This document shows positions 18,001-27,193 of a stretch of DNA of 64,000 nt, one piece after another. Position 1 is the stretch's first letter. Each line of letters begins with the position of its first letter. The position numbers and the translations under genes are program-made. The notes under the pieces are model-generated. The model saw only the letters and a list, made by a program, of their open reading frames with translations, did no database searches and had not been told where the DNA came from. This DNA is from Candidatus Desulfaltia sp. (GTDB lineage: Bacteria; Desulfobacterota; Desulfobacteria; Desulfobacterales; ETH-SRB1), in assembly GCA_030656555.1 (NCBI GenBank), contig JAUSPN010000015.1, forward strand, positions 1 through 64,000, written 5' to 3'.

Positions 18001-19053
18001 ATGGAAATATTGCTTTCCAGGATAGGAGAAGTTGTTGAAGGTAAGCTGTCTGGCGGCTATGATAAAATTATTTGTGGAGCAGCCCCTTTTGATACAGCTA
18101 CCCGAGAGGATATTACTTTTGCCGATGGTGCAAAATTTTTAAAAAAGATAGATAAAACCGATGCCGGGGCCGTTATTGTTCCGAAAAATTTTACGGGGTC
18201 TTCGAAAACAACTGTTATGGTGGAAAATCCCAGGGTTGCTTTTGCAAAGGTTCTAACCCTTTTTCATCCCCATGCAAAACCGGCATATCCAAGCAGTCCG
18301 GGCGGAATATCTTCAAATGCCTATATCGGCAAAAATTTCCTGTGCGGCAAGGATATTTCTATCGCCCCTTTTGCCGTGATTCAAAATAATGTTACACTTG
18401 GCGACCGTGTATTTATTCATCCAAACGCCGTGATTGGGGATAATGTTGTGATTGGAAATGATGTGGAGATTTATCCTAATGTAACTATCCTTGAGCGCTG
18501 CAGAATAGGAAACAGGGTAATAATTCATGCCGGCACGGTTATAGGAAGTGATGGTTTTGGTTTTGCCCCTGACGGGAAAAGTTATTTTAAAATTCCCCAG
18601 ACAGGCATTGTTCAGATAGATGATGATGTGGAAATCGGCGCCAACAACACAATTGACAGGGCTACTTTTGGGAAAACCAGGATTTGCAGGGGAGTTAAGA
18701 TAGACAACCTGGTTCATATTGCCCATAATGTGACGGTTGGTGAAGATAGCGTAATTGTGGCGCAGGTAGGGATTTCCGGAAGCGTAACAATCGGCAGGCA
18801 CGCCATATTAGCCGGGCAGGCAGGAATTGCGGGACATATTACCCTGGGGGACAATGTGACGATTGGACCGCAGGCAGGGGTTGCAGCATCTGTACAGAGC
18901 GACCAGGTTATGTCAGGTTCTCCTGAGATGCCGCACAGATTATGGCTCAGGGTGCAAAGGCTTATATACAGGCTTCCTGAGCTTAAAAAGAACCTTTCTG
19001 AAATAGAAAAACGATTAAACAGGCTTGAAGGAGACCGCAAGCAAAGTGCCTGA
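18001..19053 (+). CDS. lpxD: UDP-3-O-(3-hydroxyacyl)glucosamine N-acyltransferase
   Basis: A 350-residue LpxD, the third step of lipid A synthesis, which adds the N-linked hydroxyacyl chain. The N-terminal uridine-binding domain is followed by left-handed beta-helix hexapeptide repeats (IGDNVVIGNDVEIYPNV) and the catalytic-histidine region NLVHIAHNVTVGE. The C-terminal helix (LIYRLPELKKNLSEIEKRL) is typical. The ATG at 18001 is chosen; a TTG at 17995 better spaced from AAAGGA would add two residues. The upstream frame back to 17863 is repeat sequence. The stop codon lies in a degenerate AGTGCCTAA-type repeat. Confidence 0.95.
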   Translation: MEILLSRIGEVVEGKLSGGYDKIICGAAPFDTATREDITFADGAKFLKKIDKTDAGAVIVPKNFTGSSKTTVMVENPRVAFAKVLTLFHPHAKPAYPSSPGGISSNAYIGKNFLCGKDISIAPFAVIQNNVTLGDRVFIHPNAVIGDNVVIGNDVEIYPNVTILERCRIGNRVIIHAGTVIGSDGFGFAPDGKSYFKIPQTGIVQIDDDVEIGANNTIDRATFGKTRICRGVKIDNLVHIAHNVTVGEDSVIVAQVGISGSVTIGRHAILAGQAGIAGHITLGDNVTIGPQAGVAASVQSDQVMSGSPEMPHRLWLRVQRLIYRLPELKKNLSEIEKRLNRLEGDRKQSA

Positions 19054-19160
19054 AATGAGCTAATTTGCAATCTGGTTCAGGCGTATAATGCCAGAACAAA
19101 CTTAGCAGTGGATTTGCTGGTCTTAAAATAATTATAATACCTTAACTTTAGCTCACTTAT
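19044..19160. repeat. AGTGCCTAA-type repeat, locus 2 (degenerate)
   Basis: AGTGCCTGAAATGAGCTAA at the end of lpxD and CCTTAACTTTAGCTCACTT at about 19140-19158 form an inverted pair around roughly 80 bp. It resembles loci 1, 3 and 4 but is more diverged. Confidence 0.55.
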
Positions 19161-19183
19161 AACTTGAAAGGAGGGTATGAATC

Positions 19184-19624
19184 TTGACTTATGATATTAA
19201 GGAAATAATGAATTTCCTGCCTCACAGATATCCTTTTATTATGATTGACCGAATACTTGAGATTGTTCCTGATGAAAAAATTATTGCTCTTAAAAACGTA
19301 ACCATGAACGAGCCTTTTTTTCAGGGGCATTTTCCCGGAACTCCGATTATGCCGGGCGTTCTTATTGTAGAAGCCATGGCTCAGGCTGGCGGAGTGTTTG
19401 CTTATACATTGCTTTCCAAGATTGAAGAAGGTTCTGTTATATATTTTATGGGAATGGACAAGGTAAAATTCAGAAAACCGGTTGTGCCTGGGGATCAGCT
19501 TATCCTTGAAGTAAAGATTTTGCAGAAAAGGTCAAAAACGATCAAAATGTCCGGGATTGCAACAGTTGATAAAAAACTTGTAGCTGAAGCTGAGCTTCTG
19601 GCTACTTTCGGAGATAAATTATGA
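19184..19624 (+). CDS. fabZ: 3-hydroxyacyl-[acyl-carrier-protein] dehydratase
   Basis: A 146-residue hotdog-fold enzyme that dehydrates 3-hydroxyacyl-ACP in fatty acid elongation. It has the family opening [14 protein letters not shown] and the catalytic stretch [21 protein letters not shown] with the active-site His and Glu. It starts with TTG: GGAGGG lies 8 bp upstream and no in-frame ATG fits. It overlaps lpxA by 4 bp. It shares substrates (3-hydroxyacyl-ACP) with LpxA and LpxD. Confidence 0.96.
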   Translation: MTYDIKEIMNFLPHRYPFIMIDRILEIVPDEKIIALKNVTMNEPFFQGHFPGTPIMPGVLIVEAMAQAGGVFAYTLLSKIEEGSVIYFMGMDKVKFRKPVVPGDQLILEVKILQKRSKTIKMSGIATVDKKLVAEAELLATFGDKL

Positions 19625-20391
19625 TACATCCGACGGCAATTATTGATTCCAAAGCAGAGATAGGTTCAAATGTAGAAATCGGGCCATACTCGATTATCAG
19701 CGAGAATGTTTTTATAGGATCCGGGACTGTTATAGGTCCACATGTTGTTGTTGACTCTTATGTTGATATAGGTGCTGATTGTCATATATTTCAATATGCC
19801 GCCATAGGCGCTCCTCCGCAGTCTTTGAAATTCGAAGGGGGAAAAACCTATGTTAAAATAGGACGCGGCACTATTGTGCGTGAGTTTGTCACAATCCACA
19901 GGGGAACTGAATTTGGCGGAGGGATAACAGAGGTTGGGGAAGAAAACCTTTTGATGGCTTATACCCACATAGCCCATGACTGTAAAACCGGCCGGAAGGT
20001 TGTTATGTCAAACAATGCGACACTCGCAGGGCATATAACAATAGGAAATAATGCAACTATCGGCGGACTTGTAGCGATCCACCAGTTTGTAAGGATAGGC
20101 GATTATGCATTTATTGGAGGAAAATCTGCGGTCGTAAAGGATGTCCCCCCTTATGTTATAGCTTCAGGAGACAGGGCAACGCTGCACGGATTAAACAGCG
20201 TGGGATTAAAGCGGCATGGTTTTTCTAAGGATACATTGTTGTCATTAAAAAAAACCTACAGGATTATTTTCCGGATCGGACTCACCATGAATGAAGCTAT
20301 AGAAAGGGTGCGCGCAGAGGTGGAACAGATTCCTGAAGTTCTCAGTTTTATCGATTTTATAAAATCATCCCAGAGAGGGATTACAAGATAA
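19621..20391 (+). CDS. lpxA: acyl-ACP--UDP-N-acetylglucosamine O-acyltransferase
   Basis: A 256-residue LpxA, the first step of lipid A synthesis. Hexapeptide repeats begin at the N-terminus ([14 protein letters not shown]), the catalytic-histidine region is [11 protein letters not shown] near residue 122, and the C-terminal helical part includes [11 protein letters not shown], typical of LpxA. Its ATG overlaps the fabZ stop. Confidence 0.97.
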   Translation: MIHPTAIIDSKAEIGSNVEIGPYSIISENVFIGSGTVIGPHVVVDSYVDIGADCHIFQYAAIGAPPQSLKFEGGKTYVKIGRGTIVREFVTIHRGTEFGGGITEVGEENLLMAYTHIAHDCKTGRKVVMSNNATLAGHITIGNNATIGGLVAIHQFVRIGDYAFIGGKSAVVKDVPPYVIASGDRATLHGLNSVGLKRHGFSKDTLLSLKKTYRIIFRIGLTMNEAIERVRAEVEQIPEVLSFIDFIKSSQRGITR

Positions 20392-20465
20392 AGAGGGTTC
20401 AGGGTTCAACTGTTTGCCAACAATATTCCATAATTAACCATTGTTAACGAGGTCTGTAATTTTTT

Positions 20466-21281
20466 ATGCGAATAGGGCTAATTGCAGGGAGCGGTCAGTT
20501 CCCTATTATTTTTTCTAAGGCTGCAAAATCAAAAGGATTTGCTGTTTATGCGGCAGCTTATCTAAACGAGACAGATCCTGCCCTGAAAGAGCATGTTGAA
20601 GCGATTGAGTGGATGCATATAGGGCAACTTAAACAGCTGATAATGTTTTTTAAAAAAAATAATATTAGCAAAGCCGTTATGATAGGCGCCATAAAAAAAA
20701 CAAAGATGTTTTCTGATGTAAGGCCTGATATAAAAGCAATTACTTTGCTTGCGAAGATGAGGCACACTCATGACAATCGGATTTTATGCGGATTCGCAGA
20801 GGTCCTTGAAAAAGAGGGGATTAATATAGAAGCTTCAACATTTTTACTCCCCGATATTCTGGCGCAAAAAGGCTGTTGGACCAAACGAAAGCCAACCAGA
20901 TCCGAAAAGGCCGACATCAGATTGGGCTGGAATCTTGCCAAGGAAATCGGACGCCTTGATATAGGCCAATGCGTGGTGGTCGGTGGCGGATCGGTTCTTG
21001 CCGTTGAGGCTATTGATGGAACAGATGCGACAATAAAAAGAGGCGGAAAACTGGCCAGAGGAATTGCCGTTGTTGTTAAAGTATGCAAGCCGAATCAGGA
21101 TATAAGGTTTGATGTTCCTGCTGTGGGAGCTCAAACAATAAAGATAATGCATGAGGCAGGAGCCGGAGCGCTGACCATCGAAGCAGGTAAGGCTATCGTC
21201 TTTGACAGGCAGGAAATGATTGACATTGCGAATAAACACGGCATTTCAATTGTTGCCCTGGATAATGCCGACAGTATTTAA
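20466..21281 (+). CDS. lpxI: UDP-2,3-diacylglucosamine pyrophosphatase LpxI
   Basis: A 271-residue DUF1009 protein of the LpxI type, which hydrolyses UDP-2,3-diacylglucosamine to lipid X and UMP in place of LpxH. Family motifs seen: the opening GLIAGSGQFP, HIGQLKQL, and the C-terminal AVGAQTIKIMHEAGAGALTIEAGKAI. It sits between lpxA and lpxB as expected. Confidence 0.93.
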   Translation: MRIGLIAGSGQFPIIFSKAAKSKGFAVYAAAYLNETDPALKEHVEAIEWMHIGQLKQLIMFFKKNNISKAVMIGAIKKTKMFSDVRPDIKAITLLAKMRHTHDNRILCGFAEVLEKEGINIEASTFLLPDILAQKGCWTKRKPTRSEKADIRLGWNLAKEIGRLDIGQCVVVGGGSVLAVEAIDGTDATIKRGGKLARGIAVVVKVCKPNQDIRFDVPAVGAQTIKIMHEAGAGALTIEAGKAIVFDRQEMIDIANKHGISIVALDNADSI

Positions 21282-21314
21282 TCCTCTCAAAAAAGTTTTT
21301 TTGAAAGATCTAAA

Positions 21315-22274
21315 ATGAGTAAAAAACTAAAAGTTGGAGTTATAGGTGCCGGCTATCTTGGGAAATTTCATGCTGAGAAATATGCGCGCATGGACAATGT
21401 TGATCTTGTTGGGATTGTTGATAAAAACAAATCATTAGCCGAGAATGTCGCCGGAAATTATAATGCGAATGCATATATTGACCACAAAGAGCTTTTAGGG
21501 AAGGTTGACGCTGTGAGCGTAGTTGTTTCAACGCCTGCGCACTACGCTGTAAGCAAGGATTTTTTGGAAAACGATGTTGATCTTCTCATTGAAAAACCGA
21601 TGACTGTGACTCTTGAAGAGGCTGATGAACTTATCGGGATAGCTGAATCCAGAGGGCTTATTATCCAGGTGGGGCATCTTGAACGTTTTAATCCAGCGGT
21701 TGTTGCTTTGCGGGATATTGTTAAAAATCCGATGTTTATAGAATCGCACAGGCTAAGCGTTTATCACAGTCGTGGAACCGACGTCAGCGTTGTGCTCGAT
21801 CTTATGATACATGATATAGACATTATGCTTAACTTTGTCAGGTCTGATATCAAGACTATTCATGCCGCAGGCATACCCGTAATCTCAGAACATGTTGATA
21901 TTGCTAATGCGCGTCTTGAATTTGAAAGCGGATGCATTGCCAATGTTACAGCAAGTAGAATTTCGATCAAGAATGAAAGGAAGGTCAGGCTGTTTCAAAA
22001 GGATGCATATATTTCCGTGGATTTTGCAAATTGCAAAATAACGGTTATTAATAAGACCGGCCAGGAGGGAATCGGCCTGATTCCGGGCATGGGCATTAAA
22101 CAGCTTTCTTTTACAAACACAGATGCTTTAGAAGATGAGTTGGTTTCCTTCGTAAAAGCGGTAAAAAAACGTGAAGTCCCCGAGGTAACAGGGCAGATGG
22201 GACGTAATGCTTTAAAAATCGCTTTAAGTATTATGGAACAGATCAATATAACCCGCGGCCGTCTTTTAAGTTAG
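21315..22274 (+). CDS. Gfo/Idh/MocA family oxidoreductase
   Basis: A 319-residue NAD(P)-dependent sugar dehydrogenase-like protein. The Rossmann motif GVIGAGYLGKFHAEKY is at the N-terminus and the family motif LIEKPMTVTLEEA is near residue 92, followed by the VGHLERFNPAV stretch. Its place inside the lpx operon suggests a role in sugar chemistry of lipid A or LPS. GnnA, which oxidises UDP-GlcNAc before amination by GnnB, is one family possibility, but no GnnB-like aminotransferase is in the window. The substrate is therefore open. Confidence 0.88.
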   Translation: MSKKLKVGVIGAGYLGKFHAEKYARMDNVDLVGIVDKNKSLAENVAGNYNANAYIDHKELLGKVDAVSVVVSTPAHYAVSKDFLENDVDLLIEKPMTVTLEEADELIGIAESRGLIIQVGHLERFNPAVVALRDIVKNPMFIESHRLSVYHSRGTDVSVVLDLMIHDIDIMLNFVRSDIKTIHAAGIPVISEHVDIANARLEFESGCIANVTASRISIKNERKVRLFQKDAYISVDFANCKITVINKTGQEGIGLIPGMGIKQLSFTNTDALEDELVSFVKAVKKREVPEVTGQMGRNALKIALSIMEQINITRGRLLS

Positions 22275-22280
22275 CAATTT

Positions 22281-23417
22281 ATGGGTCAGATTCCTAATAA
22301 AAAATCTGTTATGATCATAGCCGGTGAAGCTTCCGGCGATATACACGGATCGCGTCTTGTAATGGCCATGCATAAAAAAAACAGCGGCCTTTTTTTCTAC
22401 GGTATTGGGGGCCGGGCGCTCAGGGATGCGGGGATGAAGATTCTTGTTGATGCTGAAGAGCTGTCTGTTGTCGGGATAACCGAAGTCTTTTCCAAATTAC
22501 GCGGCATCTTAAAGGGAATAAGCATAGCCAAAAGGTCTCTTAAGAGGATGCATCCTGATCTTCTTATTCTTATAGATTTTCCGGATTTTAACCTCCATGT
22601 TGCAGCAACTGCAAAAAAGCTTAAAATACCTGTGCTCTATTATATCAGCCCCCAAGTCTGGGCGTGGAGGCCGGGCCGTGTCAATAAAATTGGAAAACTT
22701 GTCGATCATATGGCCGTTATATTGCCCTTTGAGCAGCAGTTTTATAGAAAGCAAAATATCCCCGTTACATTTGTCGGCCATCCTCTGCTCGACAATAAGC
22801 ATGCAACAGATAATATCTGCAAGGACGTAACAACCGGTGAATCTGTAATAGGTCTTTTGCCCGGCTCACGCGACGGGGAAATAGCGCGGCATCTTCCGGT
22901 AATGCTTAAAGGTGCCGGTCTTATTTCAAAACGGGTTGGGAAGGTAAAATTCATTGTTTCAATTGCGCCCTCTGTTGAGAGAAAACATATAGAAGATATA
23001 GTTAAAAAACATAAAACAACAATTGATTTTGATATTGTTGCAGACAGCGTAGATAAAGTGTTTAGACAATGCAAACTCGTTGTTGCGGCATCAGGTACCG
23101 TTACTCTCGAAGCTGCGATTTCCGGTACTCCGATGTTAATCATTTACAAGGTATCCCCGATAAGTTACTGGCTTGGTAAAATCATGATCAGAGTTAACAA
23201 TATCGGTCTTGTTAATCTTATTGCAGGCAGGGAGATTGTGCCTGAACTGGTGCAGAGTAAGGCATCTCCTGAAAATATAGCAGATACGGCGATTAATATG
23301 TTAAATGATGCTTCCGGCCTTGAAAGGTTGAAAAACGAACTTTTAGGCGTAAGAGATTCTCTGGGAGGACCGGGCGCTTCAGAACGGGTCGCTGAAATAG
23401 CTTTAGGCATGCTGTAA
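22281..23417 (+). CDS. lpxB: lipid-A-disaccharide synthase
   Basis: A 378-residue GT19 glycosyltransferase that joins lipid X and UDP-2,3-diacylglucosamine. Motifs seen: IIAGEASGDIHGSRL at the N-terminus, YISPQVWAWRPGR near residue 118, LLPGSRDGEI near 193 and the AASGTVTLEAAI stretch near 272. Its stop and the next start share one base (TAATG). Confidence 0.97.
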   Translation: MGQIPNKKSVMIIAGEASGDIHGSRLVMAMHKKNSGLFFYGIGGRALRDAGMKILVDAEELSVVGITEVFSKLRGILKGISIAKRSLKRMHPDLLILIDFPDFNLHVAATAKKLKIPVLYYISPQVWAWRPGRVNKIGKLVDHMAVILPFEQQFYRKQNIPVTFVGHPLLDNKHATDNICKDVTTGESVIGLLPGSRDGEIARHLPVMLKGAGLISKRVGKVKFIVSIAPSVERKHIEDIVKKHKTTIDFDIVADSVDKVFRQCKLVVAASGTVTLEAAISGTPMLIIYKVSPISYWLGKIMIRVNNIGLVNLIAGREIVPELVQSKASPENIADTAINMLNDASGLERLKNELLGVRDSLGGPGASERVAEIALGML

Positions 23418-24082
23418 TGAACAGAATCTCTGAAATCAAGTGGAATCTTGTTGCTATATTTGGCAAACTTTTAATTGATCTTCTTTTTAGTACAATGAAG
23501 ATTGAGCGGGAAGGATTTGAAAAAGTAAAATCGATTATTTCATCAAGAAAAGTTATATTTGCAGTATGGCATTCGAGAATTCTTCTTGTTGCATATCTTT
23601 ACAAAGGTCTTAATGGGTTGGCAATGGTCAGCAGATCAAAAGACGGTGAAATTGTCGCAAAGATAATTCAAAAACAGGGGAATGAAGCTGTTCGAGGCTC
23701 TACAAAAAAAGGCGGACTTCATGCTCTATCAATGCTTATAAAAAAAATCAAAGAAGAAAATAAACCAGGTTTAATTGTGCCGGACGGGCCACAGGGCCCA
23801 AGATGCAAGGTTCAGCCCGGAATAATTATTCTGGCAAAAAAAACAGGATACCCGATAGTACCGATCAGCTACAGTGCTAAAAAAATAAAGGTTTTTGCAA
23901 GCTGGGACCGTTTTATCCTCCCCCTTCCTTTCACAAAATGCAGGGCTGTATACGGCGCTCCCATTTATGTTCCACAAGATGCCGACAAAAACGAGAAAAA
24001 AAAGCGCTTAATGCTGCTTGAAAATGAACTAAATCGTATCACTTCCGACGCTGACCGCTATTATGGACATAATATTCCCTAA
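23417..24082 (+). CDS. lysophospholipid acyltransferase family protein (DUF374)
   Basis: A 221-residue DUF374 protein, a relative of LpxL-type acyltransferases. The WHSR motif (FAVWHSRI, residues about 48-55) replaces the usual HX4D box. MVSRSKDGEIVAKI and the conserved PDGPQGPRCKVQPG stretch follow. Its place between lpxB and msbA suggests acylation of a lipid A precursor, but the acceptor is not known from the sequence. Confidence 0.9.
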   Translation: MNRISEIKWNLVAIFGKLLIDLLFSTMKIEREGFEKVKSIISSRKVIFAVWHSRILLVAYLYKGLNGLAMVSRSKDGEIVAKIIQKQGNEAVRGSTKKGGLHALSMLIKKIKEENKPGLIVPDGPQGPRCKVQPGIIILAKKTGYPIVPISYSAKKIKVFASWDRFILPLPFTKCRAVYGAPIYVPQDADKNEKKKRLMLLENELNRITSDADRYYGHNIP

Positions 24083-24105
24083 TTGAGCCAAAGCTCAATT
24101 AGGGA
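24076..24105. terminator. perfect 13-bp hairpin between DUF374 gene and msbA
   Basis: TCCCTAATTGAGC (24076-24088), loop CAAA, GCTCAATTAGGGA (24093-24105). It overlaps the end of the DUF374 gene and has no following T run, so it may be a transcript-stabilising or attenuating hairpin rather than a terminator. A related hairpin lies at 50819-50842. Confidence 0.4.
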
Positions 24106-24134
24106 GGGATCAGGGATCAGGAATCAGGGATTAT

Positions 24135-25895
24135 ATGATAAAAAAGACTTTGTCATCGCTTATAACAAACGACAAACACAGGCGGCTGCTTGCGCTGATA
24201 AAAGACAACTGGTTCAGGCTGTTTCTTGCAATGGCATGTATGATGGTTATAGCTCTTGCAACCTCTGCTACAGCCTTTTTAGTAAAACCCGCGCTTGATG
24301 ATATATTTTTCAATAAAGACATCAAGATGTTAATACTGATTCCAGTCGTAGTTGTTATTATATATCTTTTGCGGGGGCTTGGAATGTATGGCCAGACATA
24401 CCTTATGAATTATGTGGGAGAGAGCGTCATAAGGAGGCTTAGAAACAGTCTTTACGACCATATTCAGGATCTTCCGATCTCCTTTTTTTATAAAGAAAAG
24501 ACCGGAGTCCTGATGTCTCGCATCACAAATGATGTAGGTGTTATTAAGGGCATGGTATCTACCGCTGTAACAGGAGCATTAAAAGATGTCTTTACCATAG
24601 TGGGCTTAACAATAGTTATATTTTATCGGGACTGGAAGATGGCTCTGTTTGCATTTATAATTTTACCGATTGCTTTTATTCCTGTTGTGGAATTTGGAAG
24701 GCGTGTGCGCAAAATCAGCACAGGTTGTCAGGAGGCGGTAGCGGATCTGAGTTCTTTCCTGCATGAAACCTTTGCGGGCAACAAGATAGTAAAGGCGTTC
24801 GGAATGGAGCAGTATGAAAAGAAACGTTTTCATGAAAAAGCTCTCGATCTTTTTAAACTTGAGATGAAGGCGGTTATAGCCAGCTCCCTTTCATCGCCCA
24901 TCATGGAGTTTCTTGGAGGATTAGGGATAGCCTTTATTATATGGTACGGCGGTTCAAAAGTGATTTCCGGCACGTCAACAGCCGGAACATTTTTTTCTTT
25001 TATGGCTGCAGTCCTTATGCTGTATGACCCTGTAAAAAAATTAAGCGGGGTGAACAATGCAATTCAGCAGGGGCTTGCGGCTTCAGACAGGGTTTTTGAC
25101 ATCATAGATAGAAAATCTGAGATCGCAGAGGATGACAACCCTGTAGAAATCCAATCCATGCCCCACCGTGTAACGTTTGATAATGTTTTTTTTAAATATG
25201 ATGAGGAAATGGTATTAAAAAACATCAACCTTGATGTTAAAGCCGGAGAGATACTGGCTTTAGTGGGAATGAGCGGGGGCGGGAAAACATCTCTCGTTAA
25301 TCTGATACCGAGATTTTACGATGTGACTAAGGGGGCAATCCTTGTTGACGGGATCGATATCCGAAAAGCATCGATATCGTCACTTCGCAGGCAGATCGCA
25401 ATAGTAACGCAGGAACCCATACTTTTTAATGATACCGTGAGAAACAATATTGCTTACGGGAACCAGAACGCATCTCAAGAGGATATTGAAAACGCGGTAA
25501 AAGCCGCCTATGCCTATGATTTTATACAGGGTTTTCCTGATAAATACGACACAATAGTCGGAGAGCTTGGCGCGCGCCTGTCAGGCGGAGAAAAGCAGCG
25601 CATATGCATAGCGCGGGCGCTGTTAAAGGACGCTCCTGTATTAATTCTCGATGAGGCAACCTCATCACTGGACACAGAGTCTGAAATGCTGGTTCAGAAG
25701 GCTCTTGAAAATCTGATGAAGGGTCGCACTACCTTTGTAATTGCCCACAGGCTTTCAACCATTGATTATGCAGACAGGATAGTGGTAATTGTAAACGGCA
25801 GGATTGTCGAAGAAGGGGAAAAGAAAGAACTGATAGCCCTCAGGGGAGAATTTCACAAACTCTATCAGATGCAGTTCAGCAATAGCAATGATTAA
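24135..25895 (+). CDS. msbA: lipid A export ATP-binding/permease protein MsbA
   Basis: A 586-residue half-size ABC exporter that flips lipid A-core across the inner membrane. About six membrane helices occupy the N-terminal 320 residues. The ATPase domain has Walker A GMSGGGKTS, signature LSGGEKQR, Walker B LILDEATSSLD and the H-loop FVIAHRLSTI. The ribosome binding site is in a short tandem GGGATCA stretch. It is followed by lptF and lptG, which move LPS onward. Confidence 0.94.
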   Translation: MIKKTLSSLITNDKHRRLLALIKDNWFRLFLAMACMMVIALATSATAFLVKPALDDIFFNKDIKMLILIPVVVVIIYLLRGLGMYGQTYLMNYVGESVIRRLRNSLYDHIQDLPISFFYKEKTGVLMSRITNDVGVIKGMVSTAVTGALKDVFTIVGLTIVIFYRDWKMALFAFIILPIAFIPVVEFGRRVRKISTGCQEAVADLSSFLHETFAGNKIVKAFGMEQYEKKRFHEKALDLFKLEMKAVIASSLSSPIMEFLGGLGIAFIIWYGGSKVISGTSTAGTFFSFMAAVLMLYDPVKKLSGVNNAIQQGLAASDRVFDIIDRKSEIAEDDNPVEIQSMPHRVTFDNVFFKYDEEMVLKNINLDVKAGEILALVGMSGGGKTSLVNLIPRFYDVTKGAILVDGIDIRKASISSLRRQIAIVTQEPILFNDTVRNNIAYGNQNASQEDIENAVKAAYAYDFIQGFPDKYDTIVGELGARLSGGEKQRICIARALLKDAPVLILDEATSSLDTESEMLVQKALENLMKGRTTFVIAHRLSTIDYADRIVVIVNGRIVEEGEKKELIALRGEFHKLYQMQFSNSND

Positions 25896-25921
25896 TCTTC
25901 TGCGGCTTCCCTGTATTATTT

Positions 25922-27091
25922 ATGCAAATCAACTCAATTATAAATAGATATTTATTCAAGGAAATGCTCCAGCCCTTTGTTATCAACATCCTGTTTTTCA
26001 CATTTGTTTTTCTGCTGACAAGAATACTTGACATAGTAAACTTGATTGTAAATTACAAAATAGGTTTATCCGCCGTTTTTTTGATGCTTATTTATTCGGT
26101 GCCCCATTTCCTTGAGTTCGTTATTCCCATTTCAATAATGATGTCTGTTCTTTTAACCTTCCTCAGATTGTCTGCCGACAATGAAATTATAGCTCTTAAA
26201 GCCGGAGGAGTAAGTGCTTACGGGCTTCTTCCCCCTGTGTTTCTCTTCTGTTTAATGGGATGTCTGCTAACAGGCTTTATGACAATCTATGGAGTGCCGT
26301 GGAGCAGGCTATCCTTTAAAACATTGACTTATGACGTGGTTACATCAAATGCCGATATCGGTCTTAAAGAGAGGACCTTTAATGACAGGTTTGAGGATGT
26401 GATGATTTATGTAAATAAAGTTGATTTAAGAAACAAAGCATTGATAAATGTTTTTATTGAGGATCAAAGGAACAAAAATATCGTCAGCACTGTAATCGCT
26501 CCAACCGGCAAGCTGTTTAGCGAACCGGACAAACTTGCTTTTCATCTCCGACTTTATAACGGAACAATAAATCAGGTCGATCTTAAAGGCAAGGCAGTGC
26601 ACTCAATAAATTTCGATACCTATGATATAAATCTTGATCTTAAAAAGGCTGTTTGCACGGCAAAATCGCGCCAAAAGGATGAAAAAGAGATGAGTCTGTC
26701 CGAGTTGAGTCGATATCTGCACTCTGCCGCAAAGAAAGATATTCAATACTATTCAGCCCTTATAGTGTTTCACAAAAAATTTTCACTTCCTTTCGCCTGC
26801 TTTGTTCTCGGTCTGGTTGCAATTCCTTTAGGTATAGAGTCGAGTTCTTCAAAGCGGTCATTTGGTTTGGGGCTTGGGCTTGTTTTCTTTCTGGTGTATT
26901 ATTTTATGTTGTCTGCAGGTTGGGTTTTTGGTGAAACAGGTCTATATCCACCTGTTATCGGGATGTGGGCTCCAAATATCGTTATTGGATCTATAGGATT
27001 ATATCTTTTTATAAGAACAGCTAATGAACGTCCAATAACCATCTATCCGGTTCTTAATTTGTTTAAGGGTCGTGGAAATAAATTGAAGTGA
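25922..27091 (+). CDS. lptF: LPS export ABC transporter permease LptF
   Basis: A 389-residue YjgP/YjgQ-family permease. It starts with INRYLFKEMLQPF, has three N-terminal membrane helices, a periplasmic beta-jellyroll middle and three C-terminal helices. With LptG and the ATPase LptB (not in this window) it extracts LPS from the inner membrane. Confidence 0.92.
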   Translation: MQINSIINRYLFKEMLQPFVINILFFTFVFLLTRILDIVNLIVNYKIGLSAVFLMLIYSVPHFLEFVIPISIMMSVLLTFLRLSADNEIIALKAGGVSAYGLLPPVFLFCLMGCLLTGFMTIYGVPWSRLSFKTLTYDVVTSNADIGLKERTFNDRFEDVMIYVNKVDLRNKALINVFIEDQRNKNIVSTVIAPTGKLFSEPDKLAFHLRLYNGTINQVDLKGKAVHSINFDTYDINLDLKKAVCTAKSRQKDEKEMSLSELSRYLHSAAKKDIQYYSALIVFHKKFSLPFACFVLGLVAIPLGIESSSSKRSFGLGLGLVFFLVYYFMLSAGWVFGETGLYPPVIGMWAPNIVIGSIGLYLFIRTANERPITIYPVLNLFKGRGNKLK

Positions 27092-27133
27092 GCATTGATG
27101 TATAACGCCTGGGCGAGTTTTAAAATAGGCAGA

Positions 27134-27184
27134 ATTCCTTAACTTTAGGCACTTTAATATACTTTAGCTCACTTTAGGCACTTT
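27134..27184. repeat. AGTGCCTAA-type repeat, locus 3
   Basis: This 51-bp stretch is, as I read it, the exact reverse complement of 32978-33028. It is built of ACTTTAGGC, ACTTTAGCTC and related units and lies just before lptG. Confidence 0.85.
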
Positions 27185-27193
27185 AATTGCTTT

